The notes under the pieces: generated by a model
Told to the model about the DNA's origin: nothing
The model's database searches: none
What the model saw: only the letters and a program-made list of their open reading frames with translations
Translations under genes and position numbers: made by a program
Assembly: GCF_000010325.1 (NCBI RefSeq)
Contig: NC_009662.1
Location: 516,501-580,500 of the forward strand
Direction of reading: 5' to 3'
DNA: 64,000 nucleotides
From: Nitratiruptor sp. SB155-2
GTDB taxonomy: Bacteria; Campylobacterota; Campylobacteria; Campylobacterales; Nitratiruptoraceae
Part shown: piece by piece, positions 46,817-55,965 of the stretch
Position numbering within the stretch: the stretch's first letter is position 1
How the letters are laid out: each line of letters begins with the position of its first letter

Positions 46817-48109
46817 ATGAGAATACTTGAAACAAAATCCAGCACTTTTTCTAAAGAATTTGAAACAATTTTAGCACGGGCTCAAGAAGATAATGAATGG
46901 GTAATGCCAATTGTCACAAAAATAATAGATGAGATAAAACGTGATGGAGACAAAGCACTGTTTGAGCATATTGCAAAATTTGATCATTGGCAGCCCCGAA
47001 CGAGTGATGATCTAAAGATTGATCAAAATTTGATGCAAAAAGCATACGAGGCATTGGATGAAAAATTAAGAGATGCGCTTCATTTAGCCTACGACCGTAT
47101 TAAGAGATATCATGAAAAGCAGCTTCCAAAATCATGGGTCGATTTTGAAAAGAACGGAACAATCCTAGGGCAAAAAGTGACGCCCGTCGAAAAAGCAGGG
47201 CTCTATATTCCGGGAGGGAAAGCCGCCTACCCGAGTAGTCTGCTTATGAATGCCATTCCGGCACTTGTGGCAGGAGTGGACGAGATCGTTGTCACGACGC
47301 CTACACCACACAACGAACCAAACCATCTATTATTGGCTGCTTGCCATTTGTGCGGTATTGAAAAAGTGTATAAAGTGGGTGGTGCAAGCGCTATAGCCGC
47401 TTTGGCGTATGGCACCGAGTCGATACCGAAAGTGGATGTGATTACAGGACCGGGCAATATTTTTGTAGCGACGGCCAAAAGACTCGTTTTTGGCGAAGTG
47501 AACATCGATATGGTTGCAGGTCCAAGTGAAATCGGCATTATTGCTGATAGCAGTGCCAATCCAAGATATGTGGCTATCGATCTACTCAGTCAAGCGGAAC
47601 ATGATGAGATGGCGAGCTCTATTTTGATAACAGATTCGTCCGATCTTGCACAATCGGTCAATGATGAGGTAGAGCTCTTTTTAGAAAATCTTCAAAGAAA
47701 AGAGATTGCCCAAAAATCGATTGATGAGAGGGGGGCTATTATCGTTGCGTCCAGTATGGATGAAGCCGTTGAACTTATGAATACCATCGCTCCTGAACAC
47801 CTTGAGATCATGACAGCCAATCCTTTTGATCTGCTTTCAAAAATCAAACATGCCGGTGCTATCTTTTTAGGCGAGAATACGCCTGAGCCGATTGGTGATT
47901 ACATTGCAGGACCCAATCACACTTTGCCAACGGGTGGAACGGCAAGATTTTATTCACCACTTAATGTTGAGCACTTTATGAAAAAGAGCTCTATCATCAA
48001 TTTTTCCCACCAAGCGATGCAGGAGATTGGAGAAGCTGCTGCTATATTGGCGCATACCGAAGGGCTGGAGGCCCATGCAAAATCTATAGAGGAGCGGCTG
48101 GAAAAATAG
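46817..48109 (+). CDS. hisD: histidinol dehydrogenase
   Basis: This 430-residue enzyme shows the family motifs VEKAGLYIPGGKAAYPSS, ITGPGNIFVATAKRLVFG, the zinc/active-site QAEHDEMASS and the C-terminal GPNHTLPTGGTARF. HisD oxidises histidinol to histidine in two steps, using NAD+. I chose ATG 46817 (AAAAGGTGGG upstream) over an upstream in-frame start that overlaps the previous gene. No other his genes are in the window. Confidence 0.95.
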   Translation: MRILETKSSTFSKEFETILARAQEDNEWVMPIVTKIIDEIKRDGDKALFEHIAKFDHWQPRTSDDLKIDQNLMQKAYEALDEKLRDALHLAYDRIKRYHEKQLPKSWVDFEKNGTILGQKVTPVEKAGLYIPGGKAAYPSSLLMNAIPALVAGVDEIVVTTPTPHNEPNHLLLAACHLCGIEKVYKVGGASAIAALAYGTESIPKVDVITGPGNIFVATAKRLVFGEVNIDMVAGPSEIGIIADSSANPRYVAIDLLSQAEHDEMASSILITDSSDLAQSVNDEVELFLENLQRKEIAQKSIDERGAIIVASSMDEAVELMNTIAPEHLEIMTANPFDLLSKIKHAGAIFLGENTPEPIGDYIAGPNHTLPTGGTARFYSPLNVEHFMKKSSIINFSHQAMQEIGEAAAILAHTEGLEAHAKSIEERLEK

Positions 48110-51100
48110 ATGTTTAAACGCTACTTTTTCATCTATACCCTGCTATTTGCCTCATTGACTGCAGCTGTGGCGATAGCGACTTTTTTCTCTTTTGCAGATC
48201 ATGAAATCAAGGAGGAATTGTCGCGCACAGAAAATTTGATACAAAGTCATATCAATAAAGAGTATAAATATCTGCAATCTATCGCGACGGATTGGGCGAC
48301 TCGTGATGATACCTATGCATTTGTACAAAAGAAAAATTATGATTTTCTTCAGAAAAATTTTGATTGTGGTAAAACCCTTATCGATCTCAATATTGACGGA
48401 ATGCTTTTTTTTGATGAGAGTAAGAAACTTTTATATGCAAGGGTGGTCAAAGAGGGGCAAGAAAAAGTGGTCGATGCAATACCTTTGGATCTTCAACATC
48501 CTATCCAAAAAGATGGTCTTTTATTAGTTGCCTCTCATCTAATTACCGACTCTAATGAGAAAGCTACTCCAAAAGGCGTTCTGATTGTTTTTAAAAAATT
48601 GCCGTACTCTTTTTTTACGCCTGTGAAAGTCATAGGTTCAGCAAATGAGCCCTTTGATTATAATGTTGAAATACAAGATAGAGTCGTTGTTTTTCCTTTG
48701 AAGATTCACATTGGCCAAAAGAGTTATCTGTTGAAAAGTCAATTGCCATTACCACAAGACATTTATCGTCTTGCTATTATTTTTTCTCTTATGTGGATTA
48801 TATTTCTTTTGGCCCTCTTTTCCATCAGTTATATACTGTATAAAAAATTCATCCAAGATGAGGATCTCTATCTTCAAAAAGTTCTACTCAATTTCCATAA
48901 ACTCATTGAAAATCCTCTGCAAAAACTAAATTTTCCCCCAGCACCTGAGCGTTTCAAAGAGGTGGCGCACATATTTGAAAAACTGTATGAACGATTAACC
49001 AATGAAGTGCTTATAGAGCAGTTTTTAGATGAAGTCCCCTTTGGTGTCCTAGTATATCAGCCTCAAATTGTATATGCGAACAGATATGCGCAAAAACTTT
49101 TTGGAATCTCTTTACAAGAGTTACGAAAGAGAGACCCGCTCTCCTTTTTTATTCACAACAAAGATTATTTCAAACAAATTTATGAAAAAAGACTCAAGGG
49201 AGAAAAGTTCATAGCCCAGTACCGTGCAAAAATTGCAGTAGCTAATCGAGAGTATACTGTCTACGCAACCTCTCAAACGATTCTGTTTCGAGGTAAATCG
49301 GCCGGGCTTATCGTTTTTGTTGATATAACGAAAGAGGCCGAATTGCAACAACGTTTCGAAAAATTACTGGAAGTGTCACCTTTGGTAGTGTATGAAGTGG
49401 ATGTTGACACGAAAGAGCATAAAGAAATATTGAACTACGTTTCCCAAAGTCTGAAAAAATATACAGGATTTGAACAAACTGATATAACCTCTAGTTGGTG
49501 GATGGAAAATATTCATCCACAAGACAAGAAGGAAGTTTTAGAAAAACAAAAGGAGCTTTTTACAAACGGCAGTTTGGAACATACTTATCGTTTTAAAACC
49601 AAGGATGGGCCCTACATTTGGATTAAAGATAGGGTCTATGTTATACAAAAAAACGATGAAAATGTTAGGCTTTTAGGATTTTGGATCGACAAAACAAAAG
49701 AGCAAGTACTCTCCGATTTAAGTTTGCGTGTGGATGAAATTTTAAAAGAGCTACCGCGCTTCACTACAAAAGAGGATATTTTACGATTTAGTTGCCAGGA
49801 GCTAACGAAAGGAAAGACCTTCAGTCATGCTTGGATAAGTCAAAAAAATGGAATACACATACAGCCGTTCATACGATGCGGAGTTCATCAAGAGTATCCT
49901 GATCGTATAACCATTACAACAGATACGAGTGAATTTTCCCAAGGCCCAACAGGTAAAGCATATCGAGAAGAGGATTTTATAGGAATCAACCAAGATACTT
50001 TGCATAACGAAGCAATGAAGCCTTGGCGAGACGAGATGCTTAAAAGAGAGTTCTTCTCCTCCATCGCATTGCGTATCGATGATACCTATGCTCTTAATTT
50101 GTATAGCTCTATGCGAAACATTTTTACAAAGGATGTAGTTGCCGTCTTGAGACATCTTTTGCAAGGACTGCAGTCTGCTTTTCAAAATATTGAGTCCAAC
50201 TATTTTAACCATATAACAAAGCTTCCCAACAAGAACTCCCTTTTCCATGATCTTCAAAACTGTCATGACAACTATTTATTGGTACTTGTCAATATCAAAG
50301 ATTTTTCTAAGTTCAATCTCAATTTCGGATTTGAATTTGGGGATAAACTTTTGCAAAGCATTGCTCATTTACTATCATCCTTTCTTGATGAAAATAGAGG
50401 TCTTTATCATGTTAGCGCTGATCATTTCGCGCTTATTGTCAAGGTCAGCGAAAAAGATGATGCAATACAGCTTTTAGATGAAATACAAAAAGTAGCAAAA
50501 TCTGGAATCATAGTGGATGAAGTCACCATTTCTGTCATATTGAATGGAGGGGCGGTTTTTGACGGTGGGGAAGAGCCAAAAAGAGTGTATCGTAAATGCG
50601 AACTTGCAATGTTTTACGGTAAAAGAAGCAATAGCTTTCAGATATTTCAGGATTGGATGGAGGAGCACACGAAAGAGTATTTGCATTATGAAGAGGTTTT
50701 GTTACGACTTTTGAACCAAAAAGATTTTCTATTATATTATCAGCCTATTTACAATTTAAAAAGTAACCGTTTTGAAACTGCCGAGGTTCTGCTGAGAGTT
50801 CCTGGTGAAAAGGGCTTTTATAATCCAGAAAAAATAGTTGAAGTAGCAAATGAGCTTGGGTATTTGCAAGATTTAACGAGAGTGATATTGGAAAAAGGCA
50901 TTGCTGAGATTGCACAAATGCAAAATATGTTGCGTTTTGCATTTAACGTCAATGTGAGCGATCTACTGAACAAAGATTTCCTCCCATTTTTGGAAGATCT
51001 TTTGCTACGACATCAACTTGGAACCGATACGATAGCTTTGGAACTGACAGAAAAAGATGTCATCGCAAATTATGAAGTATTGAAGCCAGTCATTACTCGC

Positions 51101-51439
51101 TTGAAAGAGAGAGGGATAGCTATGGAGATAGATGATTTTGGCGTAGGGCACTCTAATTTTAAAGAGGTGGTACATCTCGATTTTCAGATTTTAAAAATCG
51201 ATAAATCTTTGATAGATGGTATGATAGATGACTCGAAAAGCCGAGAAATTGTCGGATTTTTGATTCTTTTTTCGAAAGAGTTTCATATGCAGTCATTGGC
51301 TGAAGGTGTCGAGACACACGAACAAGTTGATTTTTTGAAAAAGATGGGATGCGATTATGCTCAGGGATACTATTTTGCTAAGCCGATGCCAAAAGAGAGA
51401 CTTGTAGAATTTTTGAAAAGGAATACAGATGGATCTTAA
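48110..51439 (+). CDS. CHASE4-PAS-GAF-(degenerate GGDEF)-EAL signalling protein
   Basis: This 1109-residue membrane protein has TM1 (about 5-25), a periplasmic CHASE4 domain (about 35-215; ATDWATRDDTYAFV is typical), TM2 (about 223-245), two PAS domains (about 305-410 and 420-545), a GAF-like stretch (about 550-690), a GGDEF-like domain whose signature has become SADHF, and an EAL-type domain with EVLLR, NVNVS, ELTEKD, DDFGVGHSN and KIDKS. The cyclase is therefore probably inactive, while the phosphodiesterase metal and catalytic residues look largely intact, so it likely degrades cyclic di-GMP. It abuts hisD and overlaps the phosphate-transporter gene. Confidence 0.87.
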   Translation: MFKRYFFIYTLLFASLTAAVAIATFFSFADHEIKEELSRTENLIQSHINKEYKYLQSIATDWATRDDTYAFVQKKNYDFLQKNFDCGKTLIDLNIDGMLFFDESKKLLYARVVKEGQEKVVDAIPLDLQHPIQKDGLLLVASHLITDSNEKATPKGVLIVFKKLPYSFFTPVKVIGSANEPFDYNVEIQDRVVVFPLKIHIGQKSYLLKSQLPLPQDIYRLAIIFSLMWIIFLLALFSISYILYKKFIQDEDLYLQKVLLNFHKLIENPLQKLNFPPAPERFKEVAHIFEKLYERLTNEVLIEQFLDEVPFGVLVYQPQIVYANRYAQKLFGISLQELRKRDPLSFFIHNKDYFKQIYEKRLKGEKFIAQYRAKIAVANREYTVYATSQTILFRGKSAGLIVFVDITKEAELQQRFEKLLEVSPLVVYEVDVDTKEHKEILNYVSQSLKKYTGFEQTDITSSWWMENIHPQDKKEVLEKQKELFTNGSLEHTYRFKTKDGPYIWIKDRVYVIQKNDENVRLLGFWIDKTKEQVLSDLSLRVDEILKELPRFTTKEDILRFSCQELTKGKTFSHAWISQKNGIHIQPFIRCGVHQEYPDRITITTDTSEFSQGPTGKAYREEDFIGINQDTLHNEAMKPWRDEMLKREFFSSIALRIDDTYALNLYSSMRNIFTKDVVAVLRHLLQGLQSAFQNIESNYFNHITKLPNKNSLFHDLQNCHDNYLLVLVNIKDFSKFNLNFGFEFGDKLLQSIAHLLSSFLDENRGLYHVSADHFALIVKVSEKDDAIQLLDEIQKVAKSGIIVDEVTISVILNGGAVFDGGEEPKRVYRKCELAMFYGKRSNSFQIFQDWMEEHTKEYLHYEEVLLRLLNQKDFLLYYQPIYNLKSNRFETAEVLLRVPGEKGFYNPEKIVEVANELGYLQDLTRVILEKGIAEIAQMQNMLRFAFNVNVSDLLNKDFLPFLEDLLLRHQLGTDTIALELTEKDVIANYEVLKPVITRLKERGIAMEIDDFGVGHSNFKEVVHLDFQILKIDKSLIDGMIDDSKSREIVGFLILFSKEFHMQSLAEGVETHEQVDFLKKMGCDYAQGYYFAKPMPKERLVEFLKRNTDGS

Positions 51440-53060
51440 GCATTATCCAGAGATAAAACGGGCTAAAAAGTTTGATTTACGAGATGCCGTAAGAGTTGTT
51501 ATAGCATTTCTTTTTATACTGGGTGTTATGTGGTATGTCTCCATGTACGCAAAAGGCATAGAACATCACACACTTCTTATAGTAGCCGCTATTTTTGGTG
51601 GGTATATGGCTATGAATATTGGTGCAAATGATGTGGCAAATAATGTCGGTCCAGCTGTGGGAAGTGGTGCCTTATCGATGATGGGAGCCATTGTCATCGC
51701 TGCTGTTTTTGAAGCTGCTGGAGCGCTGATAGCAGGAGCAGATGTGGTTGGAACTATCCGAAAAGGCATTATCGATCCAACTCTTATAGCTAATACGCAA
51801 GTCTTTGTCTGGCTTATGATGGCTGCACTTTTAGCAGGTGCCATATGGCTCAATCTCGCTACCGCCATAGGTGCACCTGTGTCTACAACGCACTCTATTG
51901 TAGGTGGTGTCATGGGAGCAGGCATAGCAGCTGCCGGATTTGCTTCTGTGAGCTGGCCGACAATGGGAAAGATTGCAGCATCCTGGGTGATTTCGCCTCT
52001 GCTTGGAGGTGCAATAGCGGCTCTGTTTTTATATATCATCAAGAAAAATGTGATTTTTCAAGAAAATAAAATCGAAGCGGCGAAAAAGTGGGTTCCCCTC
52101 TATATTGCCATCATGAGCTGGGCCTTTGGAAGCTACTTGATTATAAAAGGGCTGAAGCATCTTGTCAAAGTACCTCTGCCTTTGGCAGTGTTGATAGGTT
52201 TTTTTATAGCGGTGGGTATCTATCTTTTTGTGAAACCGCTTATCGTGAAAAAAGCGGACCGGTTGGAGAATGACCGAGAATCGATCAATATACTTTTTAC
52301 CATACCTCTTATTTTTAGTGCCGCACTTCTCAGTTTTGCGCACGGAGCAAATGACGTTGCAAATGCCGTTGGACCACTGGCTGGTATCAGTGATGCACTC
52401 ATGAGTGGAGAGTTTGGGAAAAAAGCGCCGATTCCTCTTTGGGTCATGATGGTAGGAGCATTGGGCATTGCCATAGGATTGGCACTGTATGGACCAAAAC
52501 TGATACGAAAAGTTGGGAGTGAAATAACGGAGCTCGATCAAATCCGAGCATTCTGTATCGCTCTTGCTGCAGCGATCACTGTCATTATCGCTTCAGCTTT
52601 GGGGCTGCCTGTGAGCTCAACGCACATTGCTGTCGGTGGAGTTTTTGGTGTGGGGTTTTTACGTGAATATCTTATGCGTTTGGAAAATAGGGTGAAAAAA
52701 GATGAAGGGAAACTGAAAGAAGAGTTTCAAAAAGCCCATATAGAAGAGGAGCTGGAAAAACTGAGCGAGTATAAAAGAGCCTTGGAAGCCTTGGGGGATC
52801 CCAAGAAGGCAGATCCTTTCATAGTGAAAGCACTCATTGAAAAGATTAATAGAGAGAAAGAGGCAATCGCAAAATTGGAACATGGACAGATAAAACTGAC
52901 AAAAATAGAAAAAAAAGCCTTGAAAGCTTTGAAAAAGTATGAACTTGTGCAAAGAAGCGCTTTGAAGATGATTATAGCCGCTTGGCTTATTACTGTTCCA
53001 GCCGCAGCCATACTGGCCGCAATGATTTACTTTATGATTCGGGGGATAATGCTACCTTGA
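51429..53060 (+). CDS. pitA: PiT-family inorganic phosphate transporter
   Basis: This 543-residue polytopic protein has the duplicated PiT signature GANDVANNVGPAVG and GANDVANAVGPLAG, and paired APVSTTHS / LPVSSTHIAVGG motifs. It imports phosphate with protons or sodium. Before the last membrane helix lies a roughly 95-residue charged coiled-coil insert (about 418-510) facing the cytoplasm, which most PiT proteins lack. The start overlaps the end of the signalling-protein gene. Confidence 0.9.
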   Translation: MDLKHYPEIKRAKKFDLRDAVRVVIAFLFILGVMWYVSMYAKGIEHHTLLIVAAIFGGYMAMNIGANDVANNVGPAVGSGALSMMGAIVIAAVFEAAGALIAGADVVGTIRKGIIDPTLIANTQVFVWLMMAALLAGAIWLNLATAIGAPVSTTHSIVGGVMGAGIAAAGFASVSWPTMGKIAASWVISPLLGGAIAALFLYIIKKNVIFQENKIEAAKKWVPLYIAIMSWAFGSYLIIKGLKHLVKVPLPLAVLIGFFIAVGIYLFVKPLIVKKADRLENDRESINILFTIPLIFSAALLSFAHGANDVANAVGPLAGISDALMSGEFGKKAPIPLWVMMVGALGIAIGLALYGPKLIRKVGSEITELDQIRAFCIALAAAITVIIASALGLPVSSTHIAVGGVFGVGFLREYLMRLENRVKKDEGKLKEEFQKAHIEEELEKLSEYKRALEALGDPKKADPFIVKALIEKINREKEAIAKLEHGQIKLTKIEKKALKALKKYELVQRSALKMIIAAWLITVPAAAILAAMIYFMIRGIMLP

Positions 53061-54301
53061 TGTACGATTTTGAGAAAAAGATAAAAAACAGTTTTTTCGA
53101 TTCACTTGAAGAAAAAGAGCAGGAGTTTGTAAAGAAGAAGGCGTATGAATACAGGTTGACAGCCAACGAGTTGAAGCAACTTACCGATATGGCTGTCGAT
53201 CTGGCGATGTGGAACGAAAAGAGTCTTCAGGAGCTGTGGGTAGAGGGTCCCAAAAAGGAGGTCCTTAAAAAAATAAAAGAGCATTATGATCGTATCAAAA
53301 ATAAACCTAAGAGTTATGATAATTTTCAAATAGATAAAGAGAAAACGCACAAAATCCGTTTTGCCCAATCTGATAAGAAGCTCGGATTTGGTATGTGTCC
53401 GGTAGCGAGCCCAAAAACCAGATGCTGTAACCTCTGGACACTGGACATGGTAGAAAGTTGCGGATATGACTGCAGCTACTGCTCTATTCAGAGTTTTTAC
53501 AATGAAGATACGATTACATTCAATACCAACCTCAAAGAAAAGCTTTTAAGTCTCGATATCGATCCAGATGAGATCTATCATATAGGAACCGGTCAAAGTA
53601 GTGACAGTTTAATGTGGGGAAACCGCGGCGGAGTTTTAGAAGCACTGATTGCATTTGCGAAAAAATATCCAAATGTTATTTTGGAATTGAAAACAAAAAG
53701 CGATAATGTTACGTATCTTCTTAACCATGATTATCCTGAAAATATCATCGTTACTTGGAGCCTCAATCCTCAGACGATTGTCGAAAAAGAGGAGCGTCTG
53801 ACAGCTTCTTTACAAGAGCGTTTGAGTGCTGCCAAAAAGATTCATGATAAAGGAAGACTTGTTGGTTTTCATTTTCATCCTATGGTCTGGTACGATGGGT
53901 GGAAGGAGGAGTATGATGCCATTTTTGACGAGTTGATCAAAACCTTTGATCCCAATTTAGTGGCGCTAGTTTCATTGGGAACACTCACTTTTATCAAACC
54001 GGTTATCAAAAAGCTTAGAAAGCGTGCGATGAAGAGTAAAATCTTACAAATGCCCCTAGTGGATGCTGCAGGCAAACTCTCCTACCCTCTTGAGATAAAA
54101 GAGCAGATGTTTCGATTTACTTATGATTCTCTTGCTCCGTGGCATGGTAAAGTCTTTTTCTATATGTGCATGGAGGATCACTCTTTATGGAAAAAGGTGT
54201 TTGGATATGAGTATCCTACCAATGAGAGTTTTGAACTGGATATGAAATACAGCTACCTGGCAAAGATAAAAGCGTTGCAAAATGTGGAAAAAAAGAGTTG
54301 A
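53060..54301 (+). CDS. radical SAM protein, spore photoproduct lyase-like
   Basis: This 413-residue protein has the radical SAM cluster motif with Cys134, Cys138 and Cys141 (ESCGYDCSYCSIQ), preceded by a helical N-terminal domain and a cysteine-rich lead-in (GMCPVASPKTRCCN). The C-terminal half contains SLGTLTFIKP and FYMCMED, as in the SPL family that repairs the thymine dimer called spore photoproduct. This organism type does not make spores, so the lesion or substrate is uncertain. The ATG overlaps the transporter stop (TGATG), and the 3' end overlaps the eIF2B-like gene by 20 bases. Confidence 0.75.
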   Translation: MYDFEKKIKNSFFDSLEEKEQEFVKKKAYEYRLTANELKQLTDMAVDLAMWNEKSLQELWVEGPKKEVLKKIKEHYDRIKNKPKSYDNFQIDKEKTHKIRFAQSDKKLGFGMCPVASPKTRCCNLWTLDMVESCGYDCSYCSIQSFYNEDTITFNTNLKEKLLSLDIDPDEIYHIGTGQSSDSLMWGNRGGVLEALIAFAKKYPNVILELKTKSDNVTYLLNHDYPENIIVTWSLNPQTIVEKEERLTASLQERLSAAKKIHDKGRLVGFHFHPMVWYDGWKEEYDAIFDELIKTFDPNLVALVSLGTLTFIKPVIKKLRKRAMKSKILQMPLVDAAGKLSYPLEIKEQMFRFTYDSLAPWHGKVFFYMCMEDHSLWKKVFGYEYPTNESFELDMKYSYLAKIKALQNVEKKS

Positions 54302-55034
54302 ACAGATCGCTTCAGACAATCTTCATGGTGCAAGTTTTCTGCTTCAACAAGCGGTTGAACTGTTTGAAAAGATCGATTCTAAGCAAGTTGCGAAAGAGGC
54401 TGCTTTTGCTCTGCAAAACGCAAAACCTTTTATGGCCCCCTTATATAACTTTTCAAAACATATATTGCAAAACGTATCCAATTACAAAGATGAGGCGAGA
54501 ACCTTTTTCGAAAATGAGAGAGAAGAACAAAAAAGGGTAGTCGAAAAAGCCCAAGAGTTGTTTTTTGATGGCTGTTGCGTATTAACCCATTCCTATAGCT
54601 CCTTGGTAGCCGAGACTTTGATCAAGGCTTCTCGAAAATTCAAAATAAAAGTCTACTGTACAGAATCGAGACCTATGAGGGAGGGAGTAGAGTTAGCTAA
54701 AAAACTGTTGCAAAACGGAATAGAAACCAGGCTTATTGTGGATGCGGCAGCTGGATGGACTACAAAAAGGTGCGATTTCGTTCTGTTTGGTGCAGATGGC
54801 ATAGGGACTTTTGGTCTCGTCCATAAATTAGGCTCCTATCCGATCGCGCTATCAGCCAACCACAACAGGATTCCCGTGTACAGTATAGCCACTACGGCAA
54901 GGCTTTGGCCAGAGGATTTTATCTTACCACAAGAGATTTCTAAACCATGCCAAGAGATAGAAGCAACGCTACCGTGTGAAAATCTCTATTTTGATATGAC
55001 GCCAAAAGAGTTTTTTACAACCGTTCTTCCTTGA
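54282..55034 (+). CDS. eIF2B alpha/beta/delta-like protein
   Basis: This 250-residue protein has a helical N-terminal half and a Rossmann-like C-terminal half with VYCTESRPMREGVELAKKL and the family core FVLFGADGIGTFGLVHKLGSYPIALSANHNRIPVY. Bacterial relatives are sugar-phosphate isomerases such as MtnA and ribose-1,5-bisphosphate isomerase. It is shorter than MtnA, and the catalytic cysteine/aspartate set is only partly visible (GAD). It overlaps the radical SAM gene, so both probably act in one pathway, possibly nucleoside or sugar-phosphate salvage. Confidence 0.78.
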   Translation: MWKKRVEQIASDNLHGASFLLQQAVELFEKIDSKQVAKEAAFALQNAKPFMAPLYNFSKHILQNVSNYKDEARTFFENEREEQKRVVEKAQELFFDGCCVLTHSYSSLVAETLIKASRKFKIKVYCTESRPMREGVELAKKLLQNGIETRLIVDAAAGWTTKRCDFVLFGADGIGTFGLVHKLGSYPIALSANHNRIPVYSIATTARLWPEDFILPQEISKPCQEIEATLPCENLYFDMTPKEFFTTVLP

Positions 55035-55320
55035 TTACAGTTCACTAATTTTGAACGATTTCGAATTTTTGTTTTTAAAAATTAATTGCTTCATGATTCA
55101 AAATTTTTTAACGATACAAAATGATGTTACATAAATGCAAACAAAGCTTAGTGAATTAGAGCAAAAAAGAGCCGATTTACATCCATTTTAGTAAATGTTA
55201 AGTTAGAAATGTTAGACTTTATATAGCTAGGAAATAGCGATTTTACGGTAATTAGCAGCGACTTATGAATATCAGAAGTGCTGCTTATATTCGTAGCTAA
55301 TCTGTCATAAAGGAGAGGAT
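55035..55320 (+). promoter_or_regulatory. leader and promoter region of the molybdoenzyme operon
   Basis: This 286-base AT-rich spacer contains an inverted repeat AATTTTGAA (55047-55055) / TTCAAAATT (55097-55105). A nested stem-loop follows near the gene: an outer pair TTAGC (55252-55256) / GCTAA (55296-55300), and an inner pair AGCAGC (55254-55259) / GCTGCT (55280-55285). The AAAGGAGAGGAT ribosome site follows. It looks like a structured, regulated leader; no gene was found in it. Confidence 0.55.
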
Positions 55321-55965
55321 ATGAAGTTAGGCTTTTTGGTTGACCTGGACCTCTGTATGGGGTGTAAAGGGTGTGAGGTCTCCTGTAAAGTGGAAAACAA
55401 AGTTCCGCTTCATTCTTGGAGACTAAGAGTCAAATATGTAGATGTAGGTGTCTATCCTGAGACAAAACGTACCTATACGCCTCTACGATGTAACCACTGT
55501 GAAGATGCACCATGTGAGCGGATCTGTCCAGTCAGTGCTCTTCATTATCTCGAAAACGGTATTGTGAACATCGATAAAGAGCGATGTATCGGATGTGCCG
55601 GATGTATGATGGCTTGTCCATATGGTGCTATCTATATGGATCCAGAAACAAACACAGCCGATAAATGTACATACTGTGCACACAGAATCGCAAGCGAGAT
55701 GATGCCTGCATGTGTCGTCGCATGTCCTGTTGAGGCAAATATCTTTGGTGATTTGGACGATCCGACAAGCCATATCAGTCAATATATCATGAGACATCAA
55801 AAAGATGGTGGCGTGAAAGTTAGAAAACCAGAGAAAAATACTCATCCGAAACATTTCTATGTCGGTGGTGGGGAAGTACAACTCAATCCTTTAGCAGCGA
55901 AACGAGAAGAGGGATACAACCTATTTAACAACATTACTCATCTAGACCATATAGGAGGCCACTAA
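55321..55965 (+). CDS. 4Fe-4S electron-transfer subunit of a molybdoenzyme (PsrB/NrfC/TtrB type)
   Basis: This 214-residue ferredoxin-like protein has four cysteine clusters typical of the DMSO-reductase-family B subunit: CMGCKGCEVSCKVEN, CNHCEDAPCERICP, CIGCAGCMMACP and CTYCAHRIASEMMPACVVACP. It passes electrons between the membrane anchor and the molybdenum subunit. It has no signal peptide and probably travels with the Tat-exported catalytic subunit. The stop overlaps the NrfD gene start by one base. Confidence 0.92.
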   Translation: MKLGFLVDLDLCMGCKGCEVSCKVENKVPLHSWRLRVKYVDVGVYPETKRTYTPLRCNHCEDAPCERICPVSALHYLENGIVNIDKERCIGCAGCMMACPYGAIYMDPETNTADKCTYCAHRIASEMMPACVVACPVEANIFGDLDDPTSHISQYIMRHQKDGGVKVRKPEKNTHPKHFYVGGGEVQLNPLAAKREEGYNLFNNITHLDHIGGH

